Origin: Entrophospora sp. SA101
Lineage: Eukaryota > Glomeromycota > Glomeromycetes > Entrophosporales > Entrophosporaceae
Length of the DNA: 12,175 nt
Direction of reading: 5' to 3'
Assembly: GCA_958430865.1 (NCBI GenBank)
Contig: CAUDNR010000612.1
Span: 1-12,175, forward strand
Shown piece after piece: positions 1 through 7,463 of the stretch (the stretch's first letter is position 1; every line of letters begins with the position of its first letter). The notes under the pieces were generated by a model that saw only the letters and a program-made list of their open reading frames with translations, was not told the origin of the DNA and searched no databases. The position numbers were made by a program, and so were the translations under genes.

Positions 1-72
1 TTAATAAACTAAATATAGAAATAAATAAATGAATAAATGAATAATACATACGGAAATGAAAATTATTTGTTG

Positions 73-121
73 AAATATTTGAGTGAAGGTGGTATGAAAA
101 TTGAACCAAAATGGTATGTTC
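73..121 (+). repeat. 49-bp direct repeat, upstream copy (topoisomerase II fragment)
   Basis: These 49 bases recur exactly at 232-280. Both copies encode the topoisomerase II stretch YLSEGGMKIEPKWYV. In this upstream copy the frame is open from the preceding Leu-Leu-Lys codons, then runs out of homology after Trp-Tyr-Val and stops at TAG 127-129. Here the segment lies 5' of the active-site tyrosine region, although in the normal protein it lies about 25-30 residues after it. It is therefore a displaced duplicate and not part of a colinear gene. The upstream copy reads TTGTTGAAATAT where the downstream copy reads TTGTTAAATAT. Confidence 0.93.
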
Positions 122-231
122 GGAAATAGAAATGATGGTGGTAAAAAAGCAGCAGCAGCTGCTCGTTACTTCAAAACAAAACTTTCAAACTTTGCTAGGC
201 TGATTTATCACCCAGATGATGATGTTTTGTT

Positions 232-280
232 AAATATTTGAGTGAAGGTGGTATGAAAATTGAACCAAAATGGTATGTTC
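232..280 (+). repeat. 49-bp direct repeat, downstream copy
   Basis: This is the second exact copy of the segment at 73-121, and it sits at the position expected for a colinear topoisomerase II gene. Just before it one base is missing relative to the upstream copy, so the reading frame that contains the active-site tyrosine ends at TGA 239-241. After it the homology continues with Pro-Ile-Ile-Pro-Met. Confidence 0.93.
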
Positions 281-521
281 CTATCATTCCAATGGTATAG
301 GAACAGGTTGGAGCACCAGTATTCCTAATTTCAATCCCAAGGACATTATTCACAATTTGAAAAGAAAGATCAAAGGCGAAGAGATGATCTCGATGCATCC
401 TTGGTATCACAGATTTTATGGAAAGATCAAACAAACCGAGCACAATAAATACACATCATATGGAATAATTTCCAAAAAAAATGATATGCATGTTGTAATA
501 TCAGAACTACCAATTCACAAG

Positions 522-524
522 TAG
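522..524 (+). other. Nonsense codon in the topoisomerase II fragment
   Basis: The frame ISELPIHK ends at TAG and resumes at once in the same frame as Thr-Glu-Asp-Tyr-Lys. Topoisomerase II proteins carry Trp-Thr at this place (human TOP2A has RTWTQTY). A single G-to-A change, TGG to TAG, explains the stop. Homology runs straight through it, so it is a substitution and not a gene end. Confidence 0.85.
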
Positions 525-819
525 ACCGAGGATTACAAATCTAAAACTCTAAATGATTTCAGAGAAAATAACACAATCAAGAACATTTCTAGAAACAATT
601 GCACTAATGAACTGGTGGATCTTGAAATTGAATTAACTGTTGAGCAAATGGAAAAGGCAGAGAAAGAGGGACTTAAAGACATTCCAATTAACAACTGTTC
701 TGGCAACCTCCAATATGATGTGTTTCGACCCAAACAATAAACTTGCAAAGTATGACTCTCCAGAAGACATCATAAAAGAGTTTTACCGTGAACGATTGAA
801 GCTTTATGTCAAAAGAAAA

Positions 820-890
820 GTATGTTTATTATTAATATAATTTTATTTGATTTTTTAACAATATTTTAATCTATTGTGTATATATTATAG
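820..890 (+). other. Intron in the topoisomerase II fragment (71 nt, phase 0)
   Basis: The reading frame YVKRK is interrupted by GTATGT at 820 and resumes after TATTATAG at 890 with NHLIKDLQKQ. The intron is AT-rich, 71 nt long and phase 0, with canonical GT and AG ends. A branch-point-like sequence (TTTTAATC) lies about 20 nt before the acceptor. A retained intron means this copy arose by DNA-level duplication, not by reverse transcription of a spliced mRNA. Confidence 0.88.
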
Positions 891-1520
891 AATCACTTGA
901 TTAAAGATTTGCAGAAACAAATCAGTATAATGGAGAGTTTATTTATATGAAGCTTGACCCAATGTTAAAGTTTGAAGGATTAAAGAAGGCGGAAATCGTA
1001 AAACTTCTTGAATCCCATAAATTTGAGAAAATATATGATGCGCAGTCTGAAGAAAATTCGTCTGAGGGTACCGATACCAACAGAAACACCAAAGGGTATG
1101 AATACCTTATGAAGCTTACATGTTTGGCTTTAGTAGAGAAGAAGTGGACAAATATGAAAATAAAGAGAAGTCTCTATATTCTGAATTGAAAATAATTTCA
1201 GAAATGAGCACTCAAGATTTATGGCTCAAGGATCTCGATGAACTCGAAGCGGCATGGGATGAGTTCGTGAATGCTAATCAAGAAAATATATCAACTTCTA
1301 CTAATACCACCAAGATTGCCAAGACCACCAAAACCGCAAAAAATCTGGCTAATAACGGAAAATCCAAGTCAAAACAAGCTAAGGTTGATAGATTTTTTAC
1401 AATAGTAATAAATTGAATAGTATTGACATTGATGACCATGACAATAATTACACTGAGGAAAAAATCGAGAATATTATGGATGATGTTGATAGCAGCGACA
1501 ATGATTACACTGAACAAAAG

Positions 1521-1852
1521 ACCACAATTAAAAAGGCAAACAAAGGAAAATACAAATTGAAAGCTAAAGATGATGAATTTAAATTGAATCATACAACGGC
1601 CACGAGCAGCAAAAGTAAGGTGATTGAAACTGTTGATGATGATGATACCGATTACATTGAACTACATGAAACAAAAACTACAACTAAAAAAAGCAAATAA
1701 AGGAAGACCCAAGTTGAAAGTTGAAGACGATGAATTTAAATTGAATCATATAACAATCACGAGCATAAAAGAAAAATAATCGAAATGGTGGATGACGATG
1801 ATGACGATTATATTGAGCCACATGAAACAGAAATTATGACTAAAAAAGAAAC
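1521..1852 (+). repeat. 156-bp tandem repeat coding the topoisomerase II acidic tail
   Basis: Two copies lie at 1521-1676 and 1677-1832, and a third begins at 1833. The period of 156 bp is exactly 52 codons, so the unit grew while the tail was coding. Each unit encodes a basic Lys-rich part, DDEFKLNH, then an Asp run with DYIELHET (first) or DYIEPHET (second). The second copy has out-of-frame changes: a longer A-run near 1690 and a shift near 1777. A shorter related acidic motif (NNYTEEK, DNDYTEQK) precedes the array. Such charged, low-complexity C-terminal tails are usual in eukaryotic topoisomerase II. Confidence 0.85.
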
Positions 1853-1909
1853 TTAAGAATTGTAAAAAAAGTTAATTACTTGGTAGATTTAGTAGATGAC
1901 GAAGAATAA

Positions 1910-2870
1910 ATTTAAATAGTAGTATATTGTAATTATAGTGTCTATCTATCTATACATCGTATATTAAATTATTGCATTAAGATTATTTTTAATATTACAA
2001 AATAAGTAAATAAATAAATAAGAAGGTATACGGTAGAATTAATAAGAAAATGATTATTTTTAAATTGCAACATTGGTTTAGGATGGTCAAACATCCAACA
2101 TAGTTGGATATGAATCCTTTATAAAATGTATGTATGTATACACAAAGTCATAATAAACAGCTTCCTTTGTCTTTGCATTGGGTGGTAATTAATAATCGAT
2201 CAATATGAAGCAGAATGCACTTCAAAAATAAATGCTACGCATATGTTTTTTCAATAACACTCCTTTACACAATTATCATACCCAAATTTCACCAACATTC
2301 ACATCATTTTGAATGGTATCAGAAGATTTTTTGTTATAAAGTTATTATTTATTTAAAGAATAATCAGATTCTGATATTTGCTGAATACCCCATTACCCCA
2401 ATTTGGCATCATTTGACCAGTAAAGAGAGAGCCAATAGATTATATATAAGCAAAGAAAGATGGGAGCACAAAAGAATTTTAAATCATGCACAAACATAAC
2501 AGCTTGATAGCTTGATTGACATAGTGGTGCAGTCCTGCAATTATTTTATTGTATATTTTAAATATAATTAATCATATGTTTTTAATAAAACAAACATGGC
2601 TTAGCTATTTAATCATTTCCTTCATTTCTTTGTATGTGAATGCCTCCATCCATTGAATATTCATGGTGGTCATGATTATTATGTGATACATTTGATATCA
2701 TCATTGACATAACAAACAATTGCATCACCCAAGTAGTAATGATACCAATGCCATGCAGAAATGAAACTTTTAATAATGTGTCTACCCAGATCTCTGGGGT
2801 TCACAAATAAATTACTTTTCCCAATTATCAATTATGGTTCCTTATGAATAATAAATTTGATGTTAATTGC
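1910..2870. other. Gene-poor AT-rich spacer after the topoisomerase II fragment
   Basis: No supported gene. It contains short tandem tracts (CTAT near 1942, TAAATAAATAAATAAG near 2007, GTAT near 2130) and a small hairpin with a 7-bp stem, ATCCAAC/GTTGGAT at 2093-2099 and 2103-2109. An open frame at 2215-2499 on the + strand encodes 94 residues with a hydrophobic start and the end SKERANRLYISKERWEHKR. I do not recognise it, and its composition is what AT-rich non-coding DNA would give. Confidence 0.5.
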
Positions 2871-2915
2871 AGGTGTCAGATTTAATTAAAATTTCCTATC
2901 ACAAACATGCAAGTG
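2871..2915 (+). repeat. Degenerate dispersed repeat, copy A
   Basis: This 45-bp segment (from AGGTGTCAGATTTAAT to CATGCAAGTG) resembles 7418-7463 (from AGGTGTCAAATTTAAT to TATGCAAGTG), with identical ends and a diverged middle. The copies sit about 4.5 kb apart on either side of the kinase pseudogene. They are probably remnants of one old interspersed repeat family. The flanks are too diverged for me to define boundaries. Confidence 0.5.
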
Positions 2916-4207
2916 CTGCGCAATTAAGCACGCTCCATAATTGTGGAAATTTTTTCCACAGGTGAAACGATTGAACATGTTGGAAGACTTTGGTCAAAAC
3001 ATTCCTTATCTTCCTCTCAGACCAGGCTAGATACCACCATATGGGCATTGATTGCTAATGGCTGACATTTGTGTGATTATTTCATTGTGTTATACCCCTC
3101 TAGAATAAAGTTGGCATCTGCAATTGGTTCAAAATTCTCCAACTCAGGAGGTTACAACCTGGATTGTTGTTTTGGATTTTCCCTGGATTCAGAGTTTTGA
3201 GTCCTGGGTTGCTGTCTTGTTGGTGGCACACCAACTCACCAACAACCCTACCCCATTTATTTAAATAACAAGTTCAGTTGGTCAAACAAAAATTAAAGAA
3301 AACAGAGTATTTATGAAAATTATTAATTTATATGTAACATACCTAAAGCTCCTCACAACCCAAATAACTTAGTAAGTTCTCAAGCCAGCTTCCGAGCTGG
3401 CTCATGTAAAGCCTTAAACATACCAAACAAAATCTAACCGTTTTATTTTACAGCTTCCTCTTAACATCAGAGCCAATGCAATTTCAGGGCCACCAACCCT
3501 GCTCTGAATTATGACTTCCTGTGCTTGAACGAGCTGCAGGCTCTCTTTGCTTTGATGGATCTGGATATTTACATGGCACTACAATTCATCAGCAGAGTTA
3601 CAGAGCCACCCTTACCCTAGAGGTGGGACCATTGCAGGCAACTTTTTGGCTACCTTCTCTGGTCTGGGAAGATTAGTGAAAATGTCATTGACAATTGATG
3701 CAGCCTCAGTAAACTCCAGAGCCATGCCCCTTCTCCCTCGAGTTCAGTTGCATCATTGTATCATGAGAGGGAGCAGGTCTGATTAGCCTTATGTACACAA
3801 GGAACGTGTGAGAATCACTGTAAAGTGTTCAAGGTAGTGTGCATGCTTCAACGCCTGCCAATTTCCGATAATCAAACATTGCATATTTGAATTGTTTCTT
3901 TTTAAACGGTGTATTGCCTTAACATATTGTAATTATATATTAATAATAGTATTATTATTACAAATATGCAAAGCAAAATATTATTAATGAAAATCTTGTA
4001 ATTACCCAGCAAGATCTGCTCCGCGTTTTGATTCCAATTAAAATATTTATAAGCTAAAATAAGACACCTCATACATATCGATACAAATAAAAAAAAGTAC
4101 CTCTGGTTAGTTATTAACACATATTCTTTAGGAGACCCAAACCAAACCAAACAACAACACTCACGTTTTGTCACCTTGGACACTGTCAAAAAATAAATTG
4201 CCTTTCC
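2916..4207. other. Intergenic block with less AT-rich composition, possible old mobile-element sequence
   Basis: From about 2990 to 3850 the sequence is visibly richer in G and C than its surroundings. I see no long open frame. The longest sensible piece is on the minus strand at about 3620-3735, reading MALEFTEAASIVNDIFTNLP and ending in a stop; I cannot assign it. There is an 8-bp perfect hairpin at 3383-3402 (AGCCAGCT, loop TCCG, AGCTGGCT) and a 9-bp inverted pair at 3217-3225/3237-3245. From about 3900 the sequence returns to AT-rich DNA leading to the kinase gene. Confidence 0.45.
3383..3402. repeat. Small perfect hairpin
   Basis: Arms AGCCAGCT (3383-3390) and AGCTGGCT (3395-3402) are perfect inverted repeats around the 4-base loop TCCG. 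No U-run follows and no gene ends here, so nothing links it to a function. Confidence 0.55.
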
Positions 4208-4445
4208 AAAAAAAAAAAAAAAAATCAATCAATTTGCGTCTGTCCTATATACCAAAAAAACCAATAGGATAAATAATTAATGTGTACGCATCGATCAAAC
4301 CACAAACTTTTTTCTTTTTAAAAATGATGAAAAAAAAACAATTAAAAAAAAGAAATCGAGAAAAAGAGACCAAAGATACATATGGGTAAGTGTCTCCACT
4401 CATTAAAACGCAAAAGTCAAATTTTATATTTTATATTTTTATATA
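4208..4445 (+). promoter_or_regulatory. Upstream region of the kinase pseudogene, with an A17 tract
   Basis: A run of 17 A residues at 4208-4224 is followed by further A-rich tracts up to about 4365, then a T- and A-rich stretch directly before ATG 4446. Poly(dA:dT) tracts are common nucleosome-depleting elements in fungal promoters, so this may be the former promoter and leader; that is inference. A splice-donor-like sequence (GGTAAGTG) follows an ATG at 4383, so a short upstream exon is possible, but I see no good matching acceptor before 4446. Confidence 0.4.
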
Positions 4446-4712
4446 ATGTCACATGCCAAATTATTATCATCACTATCATCAGAAAGAATGGAATTTGTAT
4501 TTAAAATTAATGGTGAAATGCGTAATAATGCTGATGCTAATGAGAGAGAAATTAGAAAAGATTATTTTTTTTCATTAGTCAACAAAAACAAGAAGCTTTC
4601 TGAAAATGAAAAAGAATATTGTAAAGAAGATTTTATTTATTATTTTGAATTAAGTAATGCAAGAAATAAAAAGGGTAAGCCTAAAGAATGGAACAAGTGT
4701 AAATTGACAAGA

Positions 4713-4715
4713 TAA
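4713..4715 (+). other. In-frame stop in the kinase N-terminal region
   Basis: The frame beginning at 4446 meets TAA here and continues without shift as SDRFCEGC and on to the glycine loop. One base change from a Tyr codon (TAT or TAC) would give it, although I cannot prove the ancestral residue. It separates the N-terminal charged region from the linker and catalytic domain. Confidence 0.8.
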
Positions 4716-5091
4716 TCTGATAGGTTCTGTGAAGGTTGTATTAGTTTACAATTACAGAGACTTTTTACCACTTGGACATCTGGAAATAACATAATTGATG
4801 ATTTTATTCAAAAATGTCAAATGAAATCATCTCTGCCAACTCATATTTTAGAATGGATACCTTTTGAGCAATTTGAAGATATTACAAAGTTAACTGAAGG
4901 TGGATTTAGTTCAATTTTTACTGCTACATGGATAAGAGGAAGAATAGCTGATTACAATGAAAATAAAAAGGAATTTAATTATTTAGGAAAGCAACTAGTA
5001 GTATTAAAAAGATTAAACAATTCAAGTAATCCAGGAAAAGCCTTTTTTGATGAGGTTGGTAGTTATCATTTAAAACAAAATAAACAATACT

Positions 5092-5163
5092 GTATTATAT
5101 AATAAATATTAATCAGTTTTTATATTTAATTACAAGCAATGAATTATTGTAAATTTAAAACAG
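5092..5163 (+). other. Probable kinase intron (72 nt, phase 1)
   Basis: The N-lobe frame appears to stop at TAA 5100-5102, and the C-helix to beta-4 region resumes with FIVKCYGIT. A GT at 5092 (T|GTATTA) and an AG at 5163 (TTTAAAACAG) give a 72-nt AT-rich intron. Splicing it joins codon T+CA as Ser and yields NKQYSFIVKCYGIT without a break, which fits the family as I recall it. The size is nearly the same as the 71-nt topoisomerase II intron. A shorter choice ending at 5136 is also in frame but would insert extra residues (MNYCKFKTA). The donor is weak (GTATTA), so this is a strong prediction but not proven. Confidence 0.72.
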
Positions 5164-5519
5164 CATTTATTGTTAAGTGCTATGGTATAACTAGATTCCC
5201 AGATAATGGAAATTATGCAATTGTTTTAGCTTATTTACCAGAGGGAAATTTAAGGGACTATTTACAAAAAAATCACTTAAATTTAACACTAAAAGACAGA
5301 ATTACAATCTTTGATTATTTATGAGATGCATTAGGTTATATACATGAAAAGGTTTAATCCATTGTGATTTACATACTGATTGCAAGGAGGTAATTATTTT
5401 ATTATGGATTTAGGATTATGTGGACCAGTTGATGAAAAGTCATCAGATAAAGTCTATGGAATTGTATCATATGTTGCACCTGAACTACTTAGAGGCAAAA
5501 AGAATCTGATATTTATAGT

Positions 5520-5527
5520 GTTGGGAT
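5520..5527. repeat. Target-site duplication, left copy (GTTGGGAT)
   Basis: These eight bases of kinase coding sequence directly precede the left terminal inverted repeat of the MITE and recur exactly at 5704-5711. In the kinase they encode Val-Gly and the first two bases of the next codon. Confidence 0.92.
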
Positions 5528-5703
5528 TATACATGCAGCCCAAATTGGTTTGGTGATTTTGATGGTCAAAATTATTTCAATTTTGATGGTAGAAAGTAGA
5601 AATTAATTACGGCATTCACTATTAAAAACATAAGTGTAACACCCCTTTACTAAATGTGTAACCCCTTTATGACAGTGTCAGAATACTTTGGGCTGCATGT
5701 ATA
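5528..5703. mobile_element. 176-bp non-autonomous DNA transposon (MITE) inside the kinase pseudogene
   Basis: The element has perfect 17-bp terminal inverted repeats, TATACATGCAGCCCAAA at 5528-5544 and its reverse complement at 5687-5703. It is flanked by a perfect 8-bp duplication, GTTGGGAT. Removing the element and one duplication copy restores the kinase reading across the site (SDIYSVG then MLMWEIF), so the empty site is fully predicted. It encodes no protein. The interior includes a repeated GTGTAACA/CCCCTTTA motif near 5634-5670. An 8-bp duplication fits hAT-type transposases, and also P-like or KDZ elements; the class is inference. Perfect repeats and duplication suggest a fairly recent insertion. 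Confidence 0.93.
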
Positions 5704-5711
5704 GTTGGGAT
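5704..5711. repeat. Target-site duplication, right copy (GTTGGGAT)
   Basis: This is the exact copy of 5520-5527 immediately after the right terminal inverted repeat. The kinase reading continues from it as Met-Leu-Met-Trp-Glu in frame with the downstream C-lobe. Confidence 0.92.
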
Positions 5712-5802
5712 GTTAATGTGGGAAATATTTGCAGGTCATCCACCATTTGATGATAGAGCTCACAATTATTGTTTGATTTTTGATATATGTGCAGAAGGTT
5801 TA

Positions 5803-5805
5803 TGA
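5803..5805 (+). other. Nonsense codon in the kinase C-lobe
   Basis: The frame AEGL, stop, PPILPGMPEDY has TGA where this kinase family usually has Arg before Pro (the G-x-R-P motif ahead of alpha-H). A C-to-T change, CGA to TGA, is the simplest explanation. The frame is otherwise open from 5710 to the natural stop at 6127. Confidence 0.83.
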
Positions 5806-6299
5806 CCACCAATATTACCTGGAATGCCTGAAGACTATGCACAAATGATGCAAAGGTGTTGGGATGTGGATCCATCAAAAAGACCAACTAGTAGAGAGCT
5901 TTATGATTTTGCTGATAATAAAAATAGCAAAATTATTAATGATGATGATAGCAGGAATACTACTAATGGCAGTGGTAGTGGTAGTGCTTTTCTACAAGCA
6001 CACAAATCACATCCAGATGCATATCATAAAAGTAGAATATTAGATGAAGAGATTGCTAAATCTAAAAGCTTAAAAATTTATACAAGTAATAGTTCGTTAA
6101 ATGATCTTGATTGTGACTCTTCTCTCTAAATGTTAACAAAGGTGAATAAAAATTTTATTATTAATTAATTGGAGATTACTAACAATATTTTTTAATTAAT
6201 TCTAGTAATTATAGTAAATTTAAATTTAATCTCCACTATTATAATTATTTATCTTTTTATTTTATCCTTATTTTATTTTTTATCTTGTAACAATATTTT

Positions 6300-6305
6300 A
6301 ATAAA
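6300..6305 (+). terminator. Candidate poly(A) signal of the former kinase gene
   Basis: AATAAA lies about 170 nt after the kinase stop codon in a T-rich stretch. Another AATAAA at 6145-6150 is only 16 nt after the stop. In DNA this AT-rich such hexamers occur by chance, so neither is certain. Confidence 0.3.
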
Positions 6306-7417
6306 CTCCTTACAGTTTTCTGATTCTTGATAAATGATGATATTGCAAGGTATCATTTCAGTTAATTAATAATTATGACCCAACTTTTGGGCTACTCTTA
6401 AATTGCTTTGCAAATAAACCAAAGCAAGTTTGCAATTGGCAACAACTGAAATAAGTTGATCACAAGTGAATAAAAAGAAATTTATAGCTTTGTAAAAGGC
6501 CATATTTATTTATTTATTTACAGTTATTAAGTGTGCTTACAGATTTGTATAGGTCCAAGAAAGAGACAGTAATCGAGAACTAGTATAAATTTATAAACTA
6601 ATTGCTATTAACTAACTTGTTTAACAGCCTTATGCTTACGACTACAATAATACTACTAGTATTTTCCAATTAACCTTGGACAATACTTCGTTAGCACACA
6701 CATGTTAGACCTAACCTCTCTTGCTCACTAAAGCAAATAAATGTGGCTTTTTACCAAAGCTCCACAATTGTTACCTTTTATCAAGACATTAACTACATTT
6801 GTTGCTTTTATCAAGGATAGTGTTCCATGTCGCAATCCAAAAAAGGAAACAAAATGGTCATAAAGATGATTTCAATCATTTTTATATGACGCAAAGATGG
6901 TAGCAACCATCATCAAAAGTTGCAGCCAGTATTCTTAATCAAGGCACTTTAAACAAAGGAAATAAAGACAATGTTTTTATTTAAAAATTAATTTTATTTA
7001 ATAAATAATGATTCTATCAGAGTTTTGTTTCATTAGAATGTTAATTATCCCCTGCGAGGACCAGAAATTATCATTAATGAAATTTTCATTGATCAATCCA
7101 ATAAGGATAAAGATAAGGATAACTTAATCAATAAATATTGATATTATAAAACTTCCATAATTATTTACAGTGATTTGATGATAATTAATACACTACTAAA
7201 ATTAGTTAATACCCAATCATGTATTCAGCAAAAACAAAGGAGAGATTCGGATACACAAGAAAACTATACAAGTTTTTTTTGTAAGCTTTTATATTTTATT
7301 AGCCTTTAAAACAATTTTACTTACATCATTTTTGACTTGATGGTAACGAATTTGATGTAATAGTTTTATGTACAACTTTGGTAACATTTCATCAAACAAC
7401 ATTAAATGTTAAAGTTT
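6306..7417. other. Intergenic region without a recognised gene
   Basis: I see no open frame of note on either strand. There are short internal repeats: CTTTTATCAAG twice at about 6776-6815, and AAGGATAA units at about 7082-7100. An imperfect palindrome lies around 7070-7093 (ATCATTAATGAAATTTTCATTGAT). The stretch from about 6530 to 6960 is slightly less AT-rich and may be old repeat sequence, but I found no terminal repeats or coding motifs. Confidence 0.4.
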
Positions 7418-7463
7418 AGGTGTCAAATTTAATGGAACTATCCTTTCCACACATATGCAAGTG
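7418..7463 (+). repeat. Degenerate dispersed repeat, copy B
   Basis: This is the counterpart of 2871-2915: same orientation, identical ends, diverged middle. A second weak similarity, TGTGCATGCTTCA, occurs about 100 bp downstream (about 7575-7587) and also at about 3838-3850. If both belong to one repeat, copy A would carry roughly 800 extra bases between them. Confidence 0.45.

Larger units (their letters stand above)
116..1909 (+). pseudogene. DNA topoisomerase II pseudogene, 5'-truncated (breakage-reunion domain to C-terminal tail)
   Basis: Type IIA topoisomerases pass one DNA duplex through another in the nucleus. This copy lacks the ATPase and TOPRIM parts and starts in the breakage-reunion domain. 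FGNRNDGGK followed by AARYFKTKLS (about 122-187) matches the conserved region holding the catalytic Arg-Tyr pair, with Tyr at 167-169. Next come YLSEGGMKIEPKWYVPIIPM (235-294), GIGTGWSTSIPNFNPKDI (about 306-350), ISELPIHK (498-521), VDLEIELTVEQMEKAEKEGL (about 619-675), and TFQLTTVLATSNMMCFDP with FYRERLKLYVKRK up to the intron. After the intron follow NHLIKDLQKQISIMESL, a KKAEIVKLLESHKF segment, FSREEVDKYENKEKSLYSEL and DLWLKDLDELEAAWDEF, then an acidic tail that may end at VDLVDDEE and TAA 1907-1909. Breaks: a lost base near 232, a deletion of about 20 bp at about 294-300, TGG to TAG at 522-524, a frameshift near 676, a stop at 948-950 with a missing segment, frameshifts near 1112 and 1410, and more in the tail. 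Family assignment is secure; loss of function is very likely. Confidence 0.93.
4446..6129 (+). pseudogene. TKL-like protein kinase pseudogene, interrupted by a MITE
   Basis: This is a copy of the expanded kinase family of arbuscular mycorrhizal fungi, Ser/Thr kinases resembling tyrosine kinases. The N-terminal part (4446 on) is charged and leads to a Cys-containing stretch (NKCKLTR, stop, SDRFCEGC), then the linker WTSGNNIIDDFIQKCQ. Kinase motifs follow in order: glycine loop TEGGFSS at about 4893, VVLK with the ATP-binding Lys at 5007, alpha-C Glu at 5052, hinge region LAYLPEGNLRDYL, catalytic loop HCDLH at 5360 (HCD for HRD), DLG at 5407 (for DFG), APE at 5476-5484, SDIYSVG at 5505, WEIFAGHPPFDD, and RCWDVDPSKRPT. 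A Ser-rich tail ends at TAA 6127-6129. HCD and DLG also occur, as I recall, in intact relatives, so they do not prove decay. Breaks: TAA 4713-4715, TGA 5322-5324, a lost base near 5350, 11 extra bases at 5378-5388, a lost base near 5503, the MITE at 5528-5703, and TGA 5803-5805. The ATG at 4446 is chosen because it opens the longest frame continuous with the homology. Confidence 0.92.

Noticed and set aside
195..443. 82-residue open frame on the minus strand
   Set aside because: It is antisense to the topoisomerase II fragment, whose + strand homology is unambiguous.
1278..1592. 104-residue hydrophobic open frame on the minus strand
   Set aside because: It is the complement of the Lys/Asp-rich topoisomerase II tail; the hydrophobicity is a by-product of reading those codons backwards.
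2215..2499. 94-residue open frame on the + strand
   Set aside because: Low-complexity and AT-driven composition, no motif I recognise and no convincing promoter or splice context. It is mentioned only as part of the spacer.
3217..3245. 9-bp inverted pair TTGTTGGTG/CACCAACAA as a terminator or element end
   Set aside because: The sequence is a simple GTT/AAC-type repeat, so pairing by chance is likely, and nothing around it supports a function.
3902..4228. 108-residue open frame on the minus strand with hydrophobic stretches
   Set aside because: It begins in the poly(A) tract, so its start is a Phe run from homopolymer T. The hydrophobicity follows from AT-rich DNA upstream of the kinase, and no family features are visible.
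5378..5388. The 11 extra bases in the kinase catalytic loop as a second mobile footprint
   Set aside because: No flanking duplication or inverted ends are visible, so it is treated as a simple indel.
5678..5887. 69-residue open frame on the minus strand
   Set aside because: It is antisense to the kinase C-lobe and the MITE right end.
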